The notes: generated from the letters alone by a model not told the origin. Numbered from the stretch's first letter, positions 27,673-37,537 are shown. The stretch: 64,000 nt of DNA from Prevotellaceae bacterium (GCA_031266015.1 JAISBU010000033.1:1-64000), one strand, 5' to 3'. Numbers and translations are program-made.

Positions 27673-28464
27673 CTATTGCCCCAACGTGAACACGTATTTT
27701 ATTGTACCATTCTGGTATACAGGGGCATTGGGGCTAGCTTTAATAAACTTGGCTCGTAGCGCAGCTCTCTCGGCTGCAGCAAACAGTGAGGTATTGAGTA
27801 CTGTAGAGCCAACCTGTTGCGCTTTTGCCTCCACAACGTTACCGTTGCGGTCTACCTTTATTTTTACAATAACCTTGCCGGATTCTTGTACCCGGTAATC
27901 AGGCTCAGGCAAGCGACCATCAAGAGAACGTCCGGAAAGACTTGCCTCGCTCACATCTCCAAGTCCTCCTTGTCGGTTAGGAGAACTTGAAGAACCCTCC
28001 AACCCACCCTGGTTGCCGGAAACATTATCCTCCCCATCGCCCTGGGAGTTGGCAGTACCTGCTCCCGGAAATAGCGCGCTTTGGTTTACAGTGCGCGGCT
28101 TTTCAACGGGCTTTGCAAGCTCCTCTGTTACAGGTTTTTTAGTTGGTTCGGCTTTTACTTCTTTCTGCTGCCTGCGAGGTTTCTTCTTGGCTTTATAGGC
28201 AGGAGCTTGCTCGTAATCCTGCGTCATTATATCACGGTTTTCCTTTACAGCCGGCGCTACAGGTTTTGGAGTCGCCTGTTGTTTTTCCGCTTTTCGTGGT
28301 TCAGCGGCTCCGCTGCCGGCAGGGCTATCTCCAAAGTTGATAAGAATACCTTGCTCGCCCGGTAGCGGGTAGGGTATCTGGTATCCCCAGTAAATGAGCA
28401 TAAAAAGCAGCGCACCATGAAAAATTACGGTAGCCACAACGCCTCTTATTTTGTCTGCCTGCAT
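27673..28464 (-). CDS. tonB: Energy transducer TonB
   Basis: The 263-residue protein has one N-terminal membrane helix (about residues 8-28), a proline/lysine-rich stretch (about 55-130), a glycine/serine-rich stretch, and a C-terminal TonB-like domain (VIVKIKVDRNGNVVEAK to the end). It should couple the proton-motive force of ExbB/ExbD to outer-membrane receptors. It lies last in an exbB-exbD-tonB operon and overlaps exbD by one base. Confidence 0.9.
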   Translation of the reverse strand: MQADKIRGVVATVIFHGALLFMLIYWGYQIPYPLPGEQGILINFGDSPAGSGAAEPRKAEKQQATPKPVAPAVKENRDIMTQDYEQAPAYKAKKKPRRQQKEVKAEPTKKPVTEELAKPVEKPRTVNQSALFPGAGTANSQGDGEDNVSGNQGGLEGSSSSPNRQGGLGDVSEASLSGRSLDGRLPEPDYRVQESGKVIVKIKVDRNGNVVEAKAQQVGSTVLNTSLFAAAERAALRAKFIKASPNAPVYQNGTIKYVFTLGQ

Positions 28465-28874
28465 TACTGCCTACCCTCGGGGCTAGTGGCCAGAATTACC
28501 TTCCAGCGGTTATCTTTCGCAATATTCATGACCTTTACAACCTCCTCCATAGTTGCCGTTTTTTCAGCATGAAGTGATACGGTAGGATCCTCTACGCCAA
28601 ATAGCGCCAGCTTAAGTTTTGACTCCAGCTCCGCGCGCGTAAGCGGACGTGTGCTGCCATCTACATAGTAGAACTGGTCTCCATGACGAACAGATACGGT
28701 TATCGCCGGCTTTGCCTTAACCTGATTGCTGCTCTGCGGCAACAGCAGCTTAAGCGCATTGGGGCTAACCATGGTAGAGGTAATCATGAAGAATATCAGG
28801 AGCAAGAATACCAGGTCGCTCATGGAGGACATGCTCATGGAGGGATCCGGCTTCAATGTACGTTTTATTGCCAT
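28464..28874 (-). CDS. exbD: Biopolymer transport protein ExbD/TolR
   Basis: The 136-residue protein has the ExbD plan: a short cytoplasmic part, one membrane helix with the functional aspartate (MSDLVFLLLIFFMITST), and a periplasmic domain. With ExbB it forms the proton channel that drives TonB. It starts twelve bases after exbB ends. Confidence 0.93.
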   Translation of the reverse strand: MAIKRTLKPDPSMSMSSMSDLVFLLLIFFMITSTMVSPNALKLLLPQSSNQVKAKPAITVSVRHGDQFYYVDGSTRPLTRAELESKLKLALFGVEDPTVSLHAEKTATMEEVVKVMNIAKDNRWKVILATSPEGRQ

Positions 28875-28886
28875 AGTAATCTCTAC

Positions 28887-29537
28887 TTATTTGGAGTGCA
28901 GCAAGTCCATGAACTCTATTGTGCTGGCTTCCAGACGAAACACCACCCGTTGTATCTGTGCTACCAAACCATTATACCCGAAGTAAGCCATAATACCTAC
29001 GATAAGACCGGCAACCGTAGTAACCATTGCCTCATATATACCGGAAGAAAGCACCTGAATATCCAGGTTGTTTCCGGCAACCGACATATTGAAGAAGGCG
29101 CGAACCATACCGGTAACTGTTCCCAAGAAACCTAACATGGGAGCGCCTCCGGCTACGGTTGCCAAAATAGCCAAACCTTTTTCCAACCTTGATACTTCAA
29201 GCCCACCAACGTTTTCAATAGCCGTTTGAATATCGCTAAGCGGAGCGCCCATACGCTTGATTCCCTTCTCAATCATACGGGCCTGTGGTGTAGCATTTGC
29301 CTGGCACATTGCTATAGCGGCATCGGTACGGTTAGAGGTTATATACTCCCTAATGTTGCTCATGAAATGATCGTCTACCTTGGCCGCACGATGAATGGCC
29401 ATAAAGCGTTCGCCAAAAATAAACACCGCTACAATAGAAAGTAACAGGATGGGAATCATAACCCAGCCGCCCTTTATGGCCAGGTCAATAAAATCCAGCT
29501 GCTGCTGACTGGCGGCCTGTAGTAAAGTAAGGTTCAT
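28887..29537 (-). CDS. exbB: MotA/TolQ/ExbB proton channel family protein
   Basis: The 216-residue protein has three membrane helices; the second and third (LGFLGTVTGMVRAFFNM and TTVAGLIVGIMAYFGYN) carry the conserved ExbB/TolQ pore residues. It is the first gene of the three-gene TonB energising operon. A 157-base spacer with no clear signal separates it from tamB upstream on the same strand. Confidence 0.94.
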   Translation of the reverse strand: MNLTLLQAASQQQLDFIDLAIKGGWVMIPILLLSIVAVFIFGERFMAIHRAAKVDDHFMSNIREYITSNRTDAAIAMCQANATPQARMIEKGIKRMGAPLSDIQTAIENVGGLEVSRLEKGLAILATVAGGAPMLGFLGTVTGMVRAFFNMSVAGNNLDIQVLSSGIYEAMVTTVAGLIVGIMAYFGYNGLVAQIQRVVFRLEASTIEFMDLLHSK

Positions 29538-29694
29538 AGCTGTTTTTTTGAGTAATAATGTTTGTAGACTAATGAAATTTGATACGAAGTTTGCAAAAAA
29601 GAGGGAGTTTAGCTAATTATTGCGGTTAAATACCGTTAACACATCTGCCTCACAGGCGCTATCTGCCGCTGAAAGCCTTGCGGTATACCGAAAA

Positions 29695-32600
29695 CTACTC
29701 GCGGTGCGCCGGAAATGAGTCCGGCGGCGCAAACGGCTTCTCTACGGTTGGCTTTTTGCTACTGCCCTCACTCTTTTTATTCCGCCTGAACATAGCGTCC
29801 CACAGTTCGCTAAAGGAGTTAAACTCTTCCTGGTACACCACTCCTACACCATAGCGGTTGGCGCCTGTAACCATTTCCGTGTACTGGTCGTTGGAATGGC
29901 TGAATGCCTTTACCCGCAGCTTGCCATTTTTATCCAACAACACCTCAACATCCACATCTCCTACCCAATCGTTTTCATTGCCAGCACCTCCACCCGTGGA
30001 TACAACTCGCTGATGTTCAGCAGTTCCGGTTAGTAGAAGCCTGTCGGAAAAAAAGCTGGTGGACAAGGCTACGCCATAGTCCGTACCGTCTGTTGCGCCA
30101 CTTGCCGCTGCCGGATTATATATCACGTTGAGGTTGGCTTTTCCTCCAAGCATTTGAGAAAAAACGTTGCCCACCTGCGATGCAATAAGCTCGCCCACCG
30201 TAACGTTTGTTGCCAAAACACCTGCCGCGGCAGTGGCATCATCCTGAGTGGGTACAAAGCGGTTAATGATTAGCAGCGATAAGAATTGGGTGGTAATGTT
30301 ATCTTCCGTATTGAGCTGCGCCTGCATGCGCTCACGGGTATCAACATCGGCAGTGGGGGCATCTATGGCAAACTTAAAGGTGGGCGACACCAGCTTTCCC
30401 GAAATGTATACTTTACAATCTATCGGAACCGAACGCCTGTAGCGGCTGGTGGTATCGCCGCCAAACAAGTCGGACAGGGACACCCGGGGAATTTTATACA
30501 CGGCCTGTATATCTGCCGTTGCATCGTTGATGGAGCCATTGAAACTTATGCGTCCGCCACTCTCGATCTTAAACACCCGATTTACAATGTTTTGCAAAGA
30601 GATAGAGTAGCTACCCTTCTGTATGGTGTAGTCGCCAAAAATACGAAATATATCCCGTACAGGCTCTACCTCCATTTTGATGTTACCGGAACCGGAGGCG
30701 CGAATAATATCGCCCGTGGCTTCGTTCAGCACCAACGAAATATCCGCATCGTTGCTCACATTCAAATTTAGATCCACAACAAGATCTGTGGGCTGCTTGC
30801 TCTCATCTTCATCTTTCTCCTTCTCTTTTGTACCTGACTTACTTACAAAGTCAATGAATGAGGTTTGGCGCACCTGTGCTTTGTGGCTCAACGGGATGAA
30901 AATATTGGTGTTTTTATCCGTAGCCGCCGCCGCCCTAATATTTGTAGAGCCGCTTTTTCCGCTTATCTGCACCGCTCCTGTGGCATAGGCTTGTCCATAA
31001 AACAAATCATTTTGCAGCTCTGTGGTATTGAGCACATGAAAATTCCTGGGCGCAACGTCTACGCTGTAGTAGCATTGTTTAGGCTGCGTTACGTTTCCAA
31101 CGGTCAACGATACGGTTGCCTGGCGTTTCTGGTCATCCAGCGCCACTGCATTTTTCAGCAGCAGCGTGCTGTTGTTAAACTCCAAAGGTCCGTTGGCAAT
31201 ATCGTACTTGGTGTTGAGGTAGTCTACCAGCAAAGAAATATCCTGCGCTTTCAGCTTACCATTCAGCTTGAGGTTCTTCACACTTCCGGAAACGTTCACG
31301 TTACCGCTTACATTTCCTTGTATATTTGACAATACGCCTTGCAGTAAAGGCGATAAAAAGTACAAATCAACGTCGCTCAGCTTTGCGTTGGCTACCACGT
31401 TTCCATTTGTCCGCACGGCGCCACCCAAGCTCACCATATCACGACCCCCGCGATTGATATTCGTCAGCAACGTTAAGTCTCTCTCCCCTGGCTCTAAAAA
31501 ACTCTTGAGGGTTAAGTTGCCTACCAACTTCTGATCAAAGTAAATATCGGTTACATCCAAGTTGGCAAAAAACAGCGGGCTCTCGGAACGAATCCCGTTG
31601 ATAGTAGCATCACCCGAAGCTATTCCGATAAGATCAATTTGCTTGCCGGATAGCTTTAGCAGCGCGCCAATATCAAGATTATGCAAGTTTACCGCCAGCG
31701 TATCTCGTTGATTTTTAGCAATGGTTCCTTCCACCCTTACGTGCTGATCGGCATACTCCAGCTGCAACCCGCGTATGGTCAACAAATCCGGCTCTACGCG
31801 AATGCTACATTTTGACAAGTCCCAAAGCGACTTGCCCAGCGCAACTTTGGATGGAAATAAGAACACCTCCAGCGACTTTTCATGTTTAGCATTTTTGAAA
31901 AAATTGCAATGCAGATGTAAACCTCCCGACGCAATAGCCGTACTATATGCAGAGGATAAGGAAAGACCCCCGGGAGAGAGCGTACCTTTAACCTCCAAGT
32001 TGCCAAGTAATGGCGAATTCTCGTTGGTTATACTATTTACATTTCCCTTTATCAGCAACGTAGAATCGCCGGGCGTCAGGCGAAGCGACACATCTTGCAG
32101 TGCAACATTCTTGTATGCCAGCTTTGAGGAGTGTAGCTCAAGCCGAATAGCAGACTTTTCTGCGGCCACATGTCCGGCAATAGTTGTACTGTCCGCCAGG
32201 TAAATATCCGGCATTAAGGAGTGCAACAGCTTAGCCAACCTTTTTGTTCGCACATAAATGGTATACTCATCGGTATGATAGCTAGCTCCATGATTTTCTG
32301 AGCTGTCCTGAGGTTTCAATCCCAATATGTTTCCATACCGGGGCATGTAGTGCTCCAGCGTTCCTTCAAGAATGTGTAAAGCGTTACGTAAATTTCCTTT
32401 GGCCACTACATCGGCGTCTATAATGTCAGAGCGCAAAATCACCTTCTCTACCCCGTTGTACATCGAAACTTCGGCCCTAATGTTGGCCGCAGTATGAACG
32501 CCTGCTCCTGATGTATACTTAACCTTTGAAATATTGGCTGTACCAGATGAATTATCCAGCGTTTTTCCAGCGTAGTTCACCACAGCATTCAACTCCAGCT

Positions 32601-34203
32601 GAGATATTGAATCACGCTTATTCAATCCTAGCTTTACCAAATCCGCAAAGTACAGGTTCAACTTGTAGTCAAACACCGGAAGCTCTTTCTCAAAATCCAA
32701 TCTACCTTGAAAGTTCAGCTGCAAATTTTTATCGTTACACGTAAGGTTGCCCAAGAATTTACGATCGGTAACCAACCCTTTGAGCTTTACGCCACGATAG
32801 GTGTAGCCTCTATAGTCGATTCGGGGAACTTCCAAGTCTGTATTGATAGATAGCTTCTTGGCCTGCTCCACCGTTCCGCTTGCCTTCCCTGAAAGGGTTA
32901 CTAAGCCTAAATCACTAATGTTGAGCAATTTACCTAAATCGAATTCAGAGGCAGCTAAACTTCCCTCTAAAAAAATTGAAGAATCAGGTGAAGGTTTAAA
33001 GGCCAAGTCTGTTACCACTCCTCCTACGCCTGTGGTAAGCGTACTTGCCAGTACAAAGTCGCTCAAAAAACCAGTGTAGCGCAGCTTACCGGAAACGCTA
33101 CCCAGCTGCTCTATCACGCTGCTCTGGTGCAAAACCTTTTCCAGCTTCAGCTGCTGCAGAACCGTATGTATGTCTCTTTGGTCGCTTACCAAATCTCGAA
33201 TCTCGATATCGAAAAATGTGTGCGCAACTTCGGGCAATCCGTTCAGCGAGAAGTCAACTTTAACTTTTGTTTGTGAACCAAAAGCCAGCTGCAGTCCACG
33301 TCCCTTAAGGTTGGTAACGGGTCCGCGCGCTGCGCCTGTTAAGGTTATGGGCAAATGCGTCCTGGGAAACTTTTTAGCAAAAAATGATATGGAGTACAAG
33401 TCCAGCTTAGCCCCTGTAAAGTCCGCAGACATGCTTACATAGTCAACATAGCTCTCGGCAAATTGAGCAAACCGCTCATAATCCATACGGTAGTACTTTG
33501 CCCTTATCAGCGAATACTGATCCTGGAGTCTAAGGTTTTGTATATCAATAAATTTCGAACAAACACGAACGTTGCCACTCAGCTCTTTCAGGTAAAATCC
33601 GCTACGCTCTCTGAAGGTTAACCCCTCCAGCGTTGCCCGCAGGGTGTCACCCAGCTTAAAATGGCTAACCTCGCAGGAGATGTTGTTTAGCCGCAGGTTC
33701 GCAAAGTTTATAACGCTGTCAATATCGCCCTCGTCGTATACCGGATTCTCAAACGAGAAGGCCATATTCTCCACTACCACCCTATTTACTACAATATGCC
33801 AGGGCTGTTTTTCCGTAGGAGCCGGCCTCGCGGTATCGGATTTGGCAAAAGCTTCGCTTATGAAGCTGAGGTTGGTTCCCACGCTATCCTTTTCCAGATT
33901 GAAGCTGCCTCCGGAAAGGCGTAAAGTTCCCACGTCCAGCCTGTGGCGTTTAATGCTTATGTTGGTTAGTGAAATGGAGAGTTTTTGTGCGGAAATCAGC
34001 GTATCGCCACACAAATCCTGTACATATATATCTCTAAGCATCAACCTGTTAAACAATCGAAAATGAATACTTCCAACGCTTACGGTGGTACTAAACTTGG
34101 TCGATAATGTATGTGTTGCCTCATCTACCAGATACTTCTGCACCACAGGATGCTGTATGGTAAAAAAGGCCATGAGCGGCACCAGAATCAGCACCCCCAG
34201 CAC
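29695..34203 (-). CDS. tamB: TamB-like translocation/assembly protein, non-ATG start
   Basis: The protein of about 1500 residues has one N-terminal membrane helix, a very long beta-rich middle (AsmA/DUF490-like repeats), and the TamB C-terminal domain (for example IYISGKLVSPTFKFAID and the final LLLTGTAEH strand). TamB proteins bridge the periplasm and help move lipids or insert outer-membrane proteins. No ATG precedes residue 11; the frame is open back to a stop at 34249-34251 and reads HEVIKKFAIILCS before the GTG at 34203. That basic stretch looks like the true N-terminus, so a rare start codon is possible. Confidence 0.88.
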   Translation of the reverse strand: MLGVLILVPLMAFFTIQHPVVQKYLVDEATHTLSTKFSTTVSVGSIHFRLFNRLMLRDIYVQDLCGDTLISAQKLSISLTNISIKRHRLDVGTLRLSGGSFNLEKDSVGTNLSFISEAFAKSDTARPAPTEKQPWHIVVNRVVVENMAFSFENPVYDEGDIDSVINFANLRLNNISCEVSHFKLGDTLRATLEGLTFRERSGFYLKELSGNVRVCSKFIDIQNLRLQDQYSLIRAKYYRMDYERFAQFAESYVDYVSMSADFTGAKLDLYSISFFAKKFPRTHLPITLTGAARGPVTNLKGRGLQLAFGSQTKVKVDFSLNGLPEVAHTFFDIEIRDLVSDQRDIHTVLQQLKLEKVLHQSSVIEQLGSVSGKLRYTGFLSDFVLASTLTTGVGGVVTDLAFKPSPDSSIFLEGSLAASEFDLGKLLNISDLGLVTLSGKASGTVEQAKKLSINTDLEVPRIDYRGYTYRGVKLKGLVTDRKFLGNLTCNDKNLQLNFQGRLDFEKELPVFDYKLNLYFADLVKLGLNKRDSISQLELNAVVNYAGKTLDNSSGTANISKVKYTSGAGVHTAANIRAEVSMYNGVEKVILRSDIIDADVVAKGNLRNALHILEGTLEHYMPRYGNILGLKPQDSSENHGASYHTDEYTIYVRTKRLAKLLHSLMPDIYLADSTTIAGHVAAEKSAIRLELHSSKLAYKNVALQDVSLRLTPGDSTLLIKGNVNSITNENSPLLGNLEVKGTLSPGGLSLSSAYSTAIASGGLHLHCNFFKNAKHEKSLEVFLFPSKVALGKSLWDLSKCSIRVEPDLLTIRGLQLEYADQHVRVEGTIAKNQRDTLAVNLHNLDIGALLKLSGKQIDLIGIASGDATINGIRSESPLFFANLDVTDIYFDQKLVGNLTLKSFLEPGERDLTLLTNINRGGRDMVSLGGAVRTNGNVVANAKLSDVDLYFLSPLLQGVLSNIQGNVSGNVNVSGSVKNLKLNGKLKAQDISLLVDYLNTKYDIANGPLEFNNSTLLLKNAVALDDQKRQATVSLTVGNVTQPKQCYYSVDVAPRNFHVLNTTELQNDLFYGQAYATGAVQISGKSGSTNIRAAAATDKNTNIFIPLSHKAQVRQTSFIDFVSKSGTKEKEKDEDESKQPTDLVVDLNLNVSNDADISLVLNEATGDIIRASGSGNIKMEVEPVRDIFRIFGDYTIQKGSYSISLQNIVNRVFKIESGGRISFNGSINDATADIQAVYKIPRVSLSDLFGGDTTSRYRRSVPIDCKVYISGKLVSPTFKFAIDAPTADVDTRERMQAQLNTEDNITTQFLSLLIINRFVPTQDDATAAAGVLATNVTVGELIASQVGNVFSQMLGGKANLNVIYNPAAASGATDGTDYGVALSTSFFSDRLLLTGTAEHQRVVSTGGGAGNENDWVGDVDVEVLLDKNGKLRVKAFSHSNDQYTEMVTGANRYGVGVVYQEEFNSFSELWDAMFRRNKKSEGSSKKPTVEKPFAPPDSFPAHRE

Positions 34204-34341
34204 AGAACACAGTATGATTGCAAACTTTTTTATAACTTCGTGGCTAAATTAGTCTGTAAAACCGCAACTTACAAAGTTAGCGTTTCTCTTGAAGAAAAGT
34301 GCTTAAAACCGAATAACAGCTTTAATTTTTTTAAATTACCC

Positions 34342-35361
34342 GTGACAAATAACAGCATAATACTTGGCATAGAATCCTCCTGCGACGACACCTCTGCTGC
34401 TGTTATTCGTGGTACCGAACTTCTTTCCAATATTATTGCCAACCAAAGCGTGCACGAGGCATACGGCGGGGTGGTACCGGAGCTGGCCTCCAGGGCCCAC
34501 CAGCAAAATATTATTCCCGTAGTGCATCGCGCGCTTACCGTAGCACAGGTAAAACCGCAAGAACTCAGCGCCATTGCTTTTACCCGAGGCCCGGGGCTTA
34601 TGGGCTCACTTTTGGTGGGAGTATCATTTGCAAAAGGGCTGTCATTAGCCACAGGCGTGCCGTTAGTGGAGGTTAACCACCTTCAAGGGCACGTCCTTTC
34701 GCACTTTATTGATGAGCCAGGCAAACAGCTGCCACATCCTAAATTCCCATTTTTATGCCTACTCGCCTCAGGTGGACATACACAAATTTTGCTGGTAAAG
34801 GCTCCGCTACAGCATCAGCTCATTGGTCAAACTATTGACGATGCCGCAGGTGAGGCATTTGATAAGTGTGCTAAAGTAATGGGGTTATCCTACCCCGGTG
34901 GCCCTGTGATTGACAAGCTGGCTGCACGGGGTAACCCGGATAGATTTTCCTTTGCCAAACCCCAAATTCTTGAGCTGGACTACAGCTTCAGCGGATTAAA
35001 GACCTCGTTCCTCTACTTTTTGCGGGATGAAGCTGCTCTCAACCCCAGCTTTATTGAAGAAAATAAGGCAGACCTCTGCGCTTCTCTGCAACGCACTATT
35101 GTTGATATACTCATACACAAGGTAGACAAAGCCATTAAGCAAACAGGAGTAAAAGAAATTGCAGTAGCTGGAGGAGTATCTGCAAACTCTGGATTAAGAA
35201 ACGAACTTAAGTGCTGGGGAAAAAAGCGAAGCTGCAACGTATACCTACCCGAACTTCGCTATACTACTGACAATGCGGCTATGATTGCCACTGCCGGACA
35301 TTACTTGCTACAAGAAGGGAAAACTGCACCGCTGGATATTGCGCCACTGGCAAGAATGTAG
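34342..35361 (+). CDS. tsaD: tRNA N6-adenosine threonylcarbamoyltransferase
   Basis: The 339-residue protein starts with GTG at 34342 and reads TNNSIILGIESSCDDTSAA, the conserved TsaD opening. Histidines 113 and 117 in VNHLQGH bind the metal, and GGHTQ and GGVSANSGLR complete the ATPase fold. It transfers the threonylcarbamoyl group to A37 of tRNAs that read ANN codons. Frames that begin further upstream (34111) overlap tamB and are not supported. Divergence from tamB is a common Bacteroidota arrangement. Confidence 0.96.
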   Translation: MTNNSIILGIESSCDDTSAAVIRGTELLSNIIANQSVHEAYGGVVPELASRAHQQNIIPVVHRALTVAQVKPQELSAIAFTRGPGLMGSLLVGVSFAKGLSLATGVPLVEVNHLQGHVLSHFIDEPGKQLPHPKFPFLCLLASGGHTQILLVKAPLQHQLIGQTIDDAAGEAFDKCAKVMGLSYPGGPVIDKLAARGNPDRFSFAKPQILELDYSFSGLKTSFLYFLRDEAALNPSFIEENKADLCASLQRTIVDILIHKVDKAIKQTGVKEIAVAGGVSANSGLRNELKCWGKKRSCNVYLPELRYTTDNAAMIATAGHYLLQEGKTAPLDIAPLARM

Positions 35362-35366
35362 TTCTG

Positions 35367-35828
35367 CTACCTCAAACCAAAGAGTCTGCCATCAAACTCA
35401 AAAGGTTCAGCACCTACTATTTTAACTTCTGCAAAACGAGCGTGTAAAGGGTTCAACAGATAGTTATACTCTCCTTGAACCACCGCAGAAGGAACTTTCA
35501 GCGCAAGCACATCCCGCTCTTCTATATACTTATTGCCCAACTGCTGCGTGGATTCAGCATGAGGAAAAGACTTCCAAGTATCAGGAAGAGAGCTCTCAGA
35601 GAGTTCTCCAATGCTATCATCGGGAATATCCAGCATCACCAAAAAATAATCTTTAGGTAAAATACCCAAAGGTACGTGCACTGCGATTTCCGCAACACAA
35701 AGTGCCCGAGAATTTGCAGAATATACCATTGGAACTCCTCGGCTATTCCATCGTCCACCAGCTCGTTCCGCTCCTTTACCCGATAGGTCCCGAGCGTACT
35801 TCTCTTTAGATAATCTATAGACCCTCAT
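35367..35828 (-). CDS. RES-domain toxin
   Basis: The 153-residue protein starts MRVYRLSKEKYA at 35828 and has the RES-family set: GGRWN (arginine 26), VYSANS with tyrosine 36 and serine 37, and a conserved glutamate near 47 in CVAEIAVHV. RES toxins degrade NAD+ or modify a partner and stop growth until neutralised. Its ATG overlaps the antitoxin stop codon by one base (TAATG), so the pair is translationally coupled. Confidence 0.93.
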   Translation of the reverse strand: MRVYRLSKEKYARDLSGKGAERAGGRWNSRGVPMVYSANSRALCVAEIAVHVPLGILPKDYFLVMLDIPDDSIGELSESSLPDTWKSFPHAESTQQLGNKYIEERDVLALKVPSAVVQGEYNYLLNPLHARFAEVKIVGAEPFEFDGRLFGLR

Positions 35829-36322
35829 TACGCCAACACACCAAACTCTATACGACACAACTCATTGCGTATCAAATCAATGCCAAAAGAAGTATCAAGT
35901 AGGGTCCTGGGAGTAATTCCACCAAGTGCTACATTATTAGCCTCTAACCAAACATGAAAGGCATTACTGCTGCCAAACACATCTGCGCCATAGCGCATAA
36001 GCATATCTATTGCCAAAATTTTCTCTGAGTATATTGGAGCAAATGTTTTATTTTCTTGTTCGTATCGCTGCATCGTACGTTCCGAAATATTTAGTATTTC
36101 GGCCCAATCATCTAACGAGAACTCACTTTGTTTGGCTACTCGCTTAAAAACAGGAAACTCCACGCCATGCTTAACCAACCCAATAGCAGCGTAGGCGCCT
36201 CTATTATCCATCATACCATATGCCACAGCAGACTCCGCCAGTATATCCAAGTGTTCATCTGCTAACTCGTAGGATTTGGGCAGCGCCTTTTTTGATTTAC
36301 CTGTATTTTTCATAATATCCAC
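35828..36322 (-). CDS. Xre/DUF2384-type antitoxin of the RES module
   Basis: The 164-residue protein has an N-terminal helix-turn-helix-like region (LDDWAEILNISERTMQRYE near residues 70-90) and the C-terminal DUF2384 domain (YGADVFGSSNAFHVWLEA and LLDTSFGIDLIRNEL). It should bind the RES toxin and repress its own promoter, as in known Xre/RES pairs. An ATG three codons on (36313) is an alternative start. Confidence 0.92.
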   Translation of the reverse strand: MDIMKNTGKSKKALPKSYELADEHLDILAESAVAYGMMDNRGAYAAIGLVKHGVEFPVFKRVAKQSEFSLDDWAEILNISERTMQRYEQENKTFAPIYSEKILAIDMLMRYGADVFGSSNAFHVWLEANNVALGGITPRTLLDTSFGIDLIRNELCRIEFGVLA

Positions 36323-36335
36323 ATTTTTCTCTCCA

Positions 36336-36343
36336 CAAATATA
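36336..36343 (-). promoter_or_regulatory. -7 box (TATATTTG) of the Xre/RES operon
   Basis: The minus strand reads TATATTTG, a full -7 match, 13 bases upstream of the antitoxin start and directly beside the operator repeats. Confidence 0.65.
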
Positions 36344-36345
36344 CT

Positions 36346-36391
36346 ACATTTGTCATAAAAAATATGACAAATGTCAATTTTTTATGACAAA
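36346..36391. promoter_or_regulatory. Candidate antitoxin operator: inverted repeat plus extra half-site
   Basis: Perfect 12-base arms ACATTTGTCATA (36346-36357) and TATGACAAATGT (36363-36374) flank a five-base AT spacer. A third copy, TATGACAAA, lies at 36383-36391. The repeats lie directly upstream of the -7 box, where an autorepressor would block RNA polymerase. Confidence 0.65.
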
Positions 36392-36422
36392 AAATATAAG
36401 TGAGTGATTATCAATACTTTAT

Positions 36423-36464
36423 AAAAGATTCGGCTTAGTCAAACCTGACTAAGCCGAATCTTTT
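36423..36464 (-). terminator. Strong bidirectional terminator
   Basis: Arms of 16 bases or more starting AAGATTCGGCTTAGTC (36425-36440) and their complement (36447-36462) enclose a six-base loop, with T runs on both strands. It lies after the FKBP gene that ends at 36486 and before the toxin-antitoxin promoter on the same strand. Confidence 0.85.
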
Positions 36465-36485
36465 TTTATACGAACTACGATAACT

Positions 36486-37505
36486 TTACTCGCTATCAAA
36501 GTATATCTTGTACCTCAACGGTGTATACGGATATATCTGAGGTGCTCCGCTCATGTAGCCTGTGGATCCATACCCCCAGGTAGAAGTAAATATTACTTCT
36601 ATTGTACTTCCTGGGGCAATATGCCAAAGTGCAGCATTAAATGCGGGAATCAACTCTCCCGCAGAACCATACGTATAAGTCAGGTAGGACGAATACTTGC
36701 TGGTATCAGAGCCCGAACTTGGGTAGCGATTGTATTTTTTAGCCACTGCACCAACGTTACTATCTAACAAAAAGGTATCCAAGAAATAACCTGAGTACTT
36801 CAAGCTTGGAACATCTCCCTTTTTCAAATAGGGTGTAGAATCAGTAGGTGCAACGGTATCTACATATTTGATATAAATTCCGCTCAACACTGCTCCAGTG
36901 GAATCCAACAGCTCAACAAACTCATTATCGGCTGTCTTTATCGCATTAACCTGATCTAGCTCATATTGTTTGGGATCATCTACTATACCACGCATGGTCA
37001 ATTCCAAAATAATAGGGGTATTGCCGCTAATGCTGCTACTTCCCGAAGAACCGTAGGCCATCCAGGAAGGCAGCAAAACCTTCATTACGTCTCCCACATA
37101 CATTTTGCCAAGAGCAGCGTATAAACCCGATAGCATTGTACCACTCCAATACTGCGAATACACCGGAATATAGTGTGTAGTATACGAAAACGTACCCAGC
37201 AAATGTGCTTTTGTCGAATCGGTTTCCATGAACTTTGTACCATTCAGGTACATTCCGGTATAGTCGAACTGCACCCACTGGCTAGTATCACCAGTAAACT
37301 GAACCGTACCGCCACTCGGCGTATAATTGAGAATGTATATACCGCTTGTATGCAGAGAATCAACCAAATCTGGATAGTAAAGGGTTAAGTATGCATCAAT
37401 TTGGCGCTGTTCCCATTCGCGAGCAGACTCACTCTTTTCTTTTGCGCATCCGGATAGCAACAATGCGACTAATAACAGTAACCTTAGCTGAAAAAATTTA
37501 TGCAT
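36486..37505 (-). CDS. FKBP-type peptidyl-prolyl isomerase lipoprotein, two-domain
   Basis: The 339-residue protein starts with a lipoprotein signal (LLLLVALLLSGC, lipobox cysteine near residue 20). It holds two FKBP-like domains, about residues 60-170 and 220-339: each has a beta-strand Q/K-x-x-x-x-GxFL opening and an ending with Y-x-P-x-x-P-like strands. Domain 2 lacks several active-site aromatic residues, so isomerase activity is not sure there. It is the last of four related genes. Confidence 0.82.
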   Translation of the reverse strand: MHKFFQLRLLLLVALLLSGCAKEKSESAREWEQRQIDAYLTLYYPDLVDSLHTSGIYILNYTPSGGTVQFTGDTSQWVQFDYTGMYLNGTKFMETDSTKAHLLGTFSYTTHYIPVYSQYWSGTMLSGLYAALGKMYVGDVMKVLLPSWMAYGSSGSSSISGNTPIILELTMRGIVDDPKQYELDQVNAIKTADNEFVELLDSTGAVLSGIYIKYVDTVAPTDSTPYLKKGDVPSLKYSGYFLDTFLLDSNVGAVAKKYNRYPSSGSDTSKYSSYLTYTYGSAGELIPAFNAALWHIAPGSTIEVIFTSTWGYGSTGYMSGAPQIYPYTPLRYKIYFDSE

Positions 37506-37537
37506 AATTCAAATAAATCTTGCGAAACCAAAAATTA

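Noticed and set aside
34111-34341. Longer N-terminus for tsaD from the ATG at 34111
   Set aside because: It would overlap tamB by about 90 bases and add residues absent in the TsaD family; the GTG at 34342 gives the normal length.
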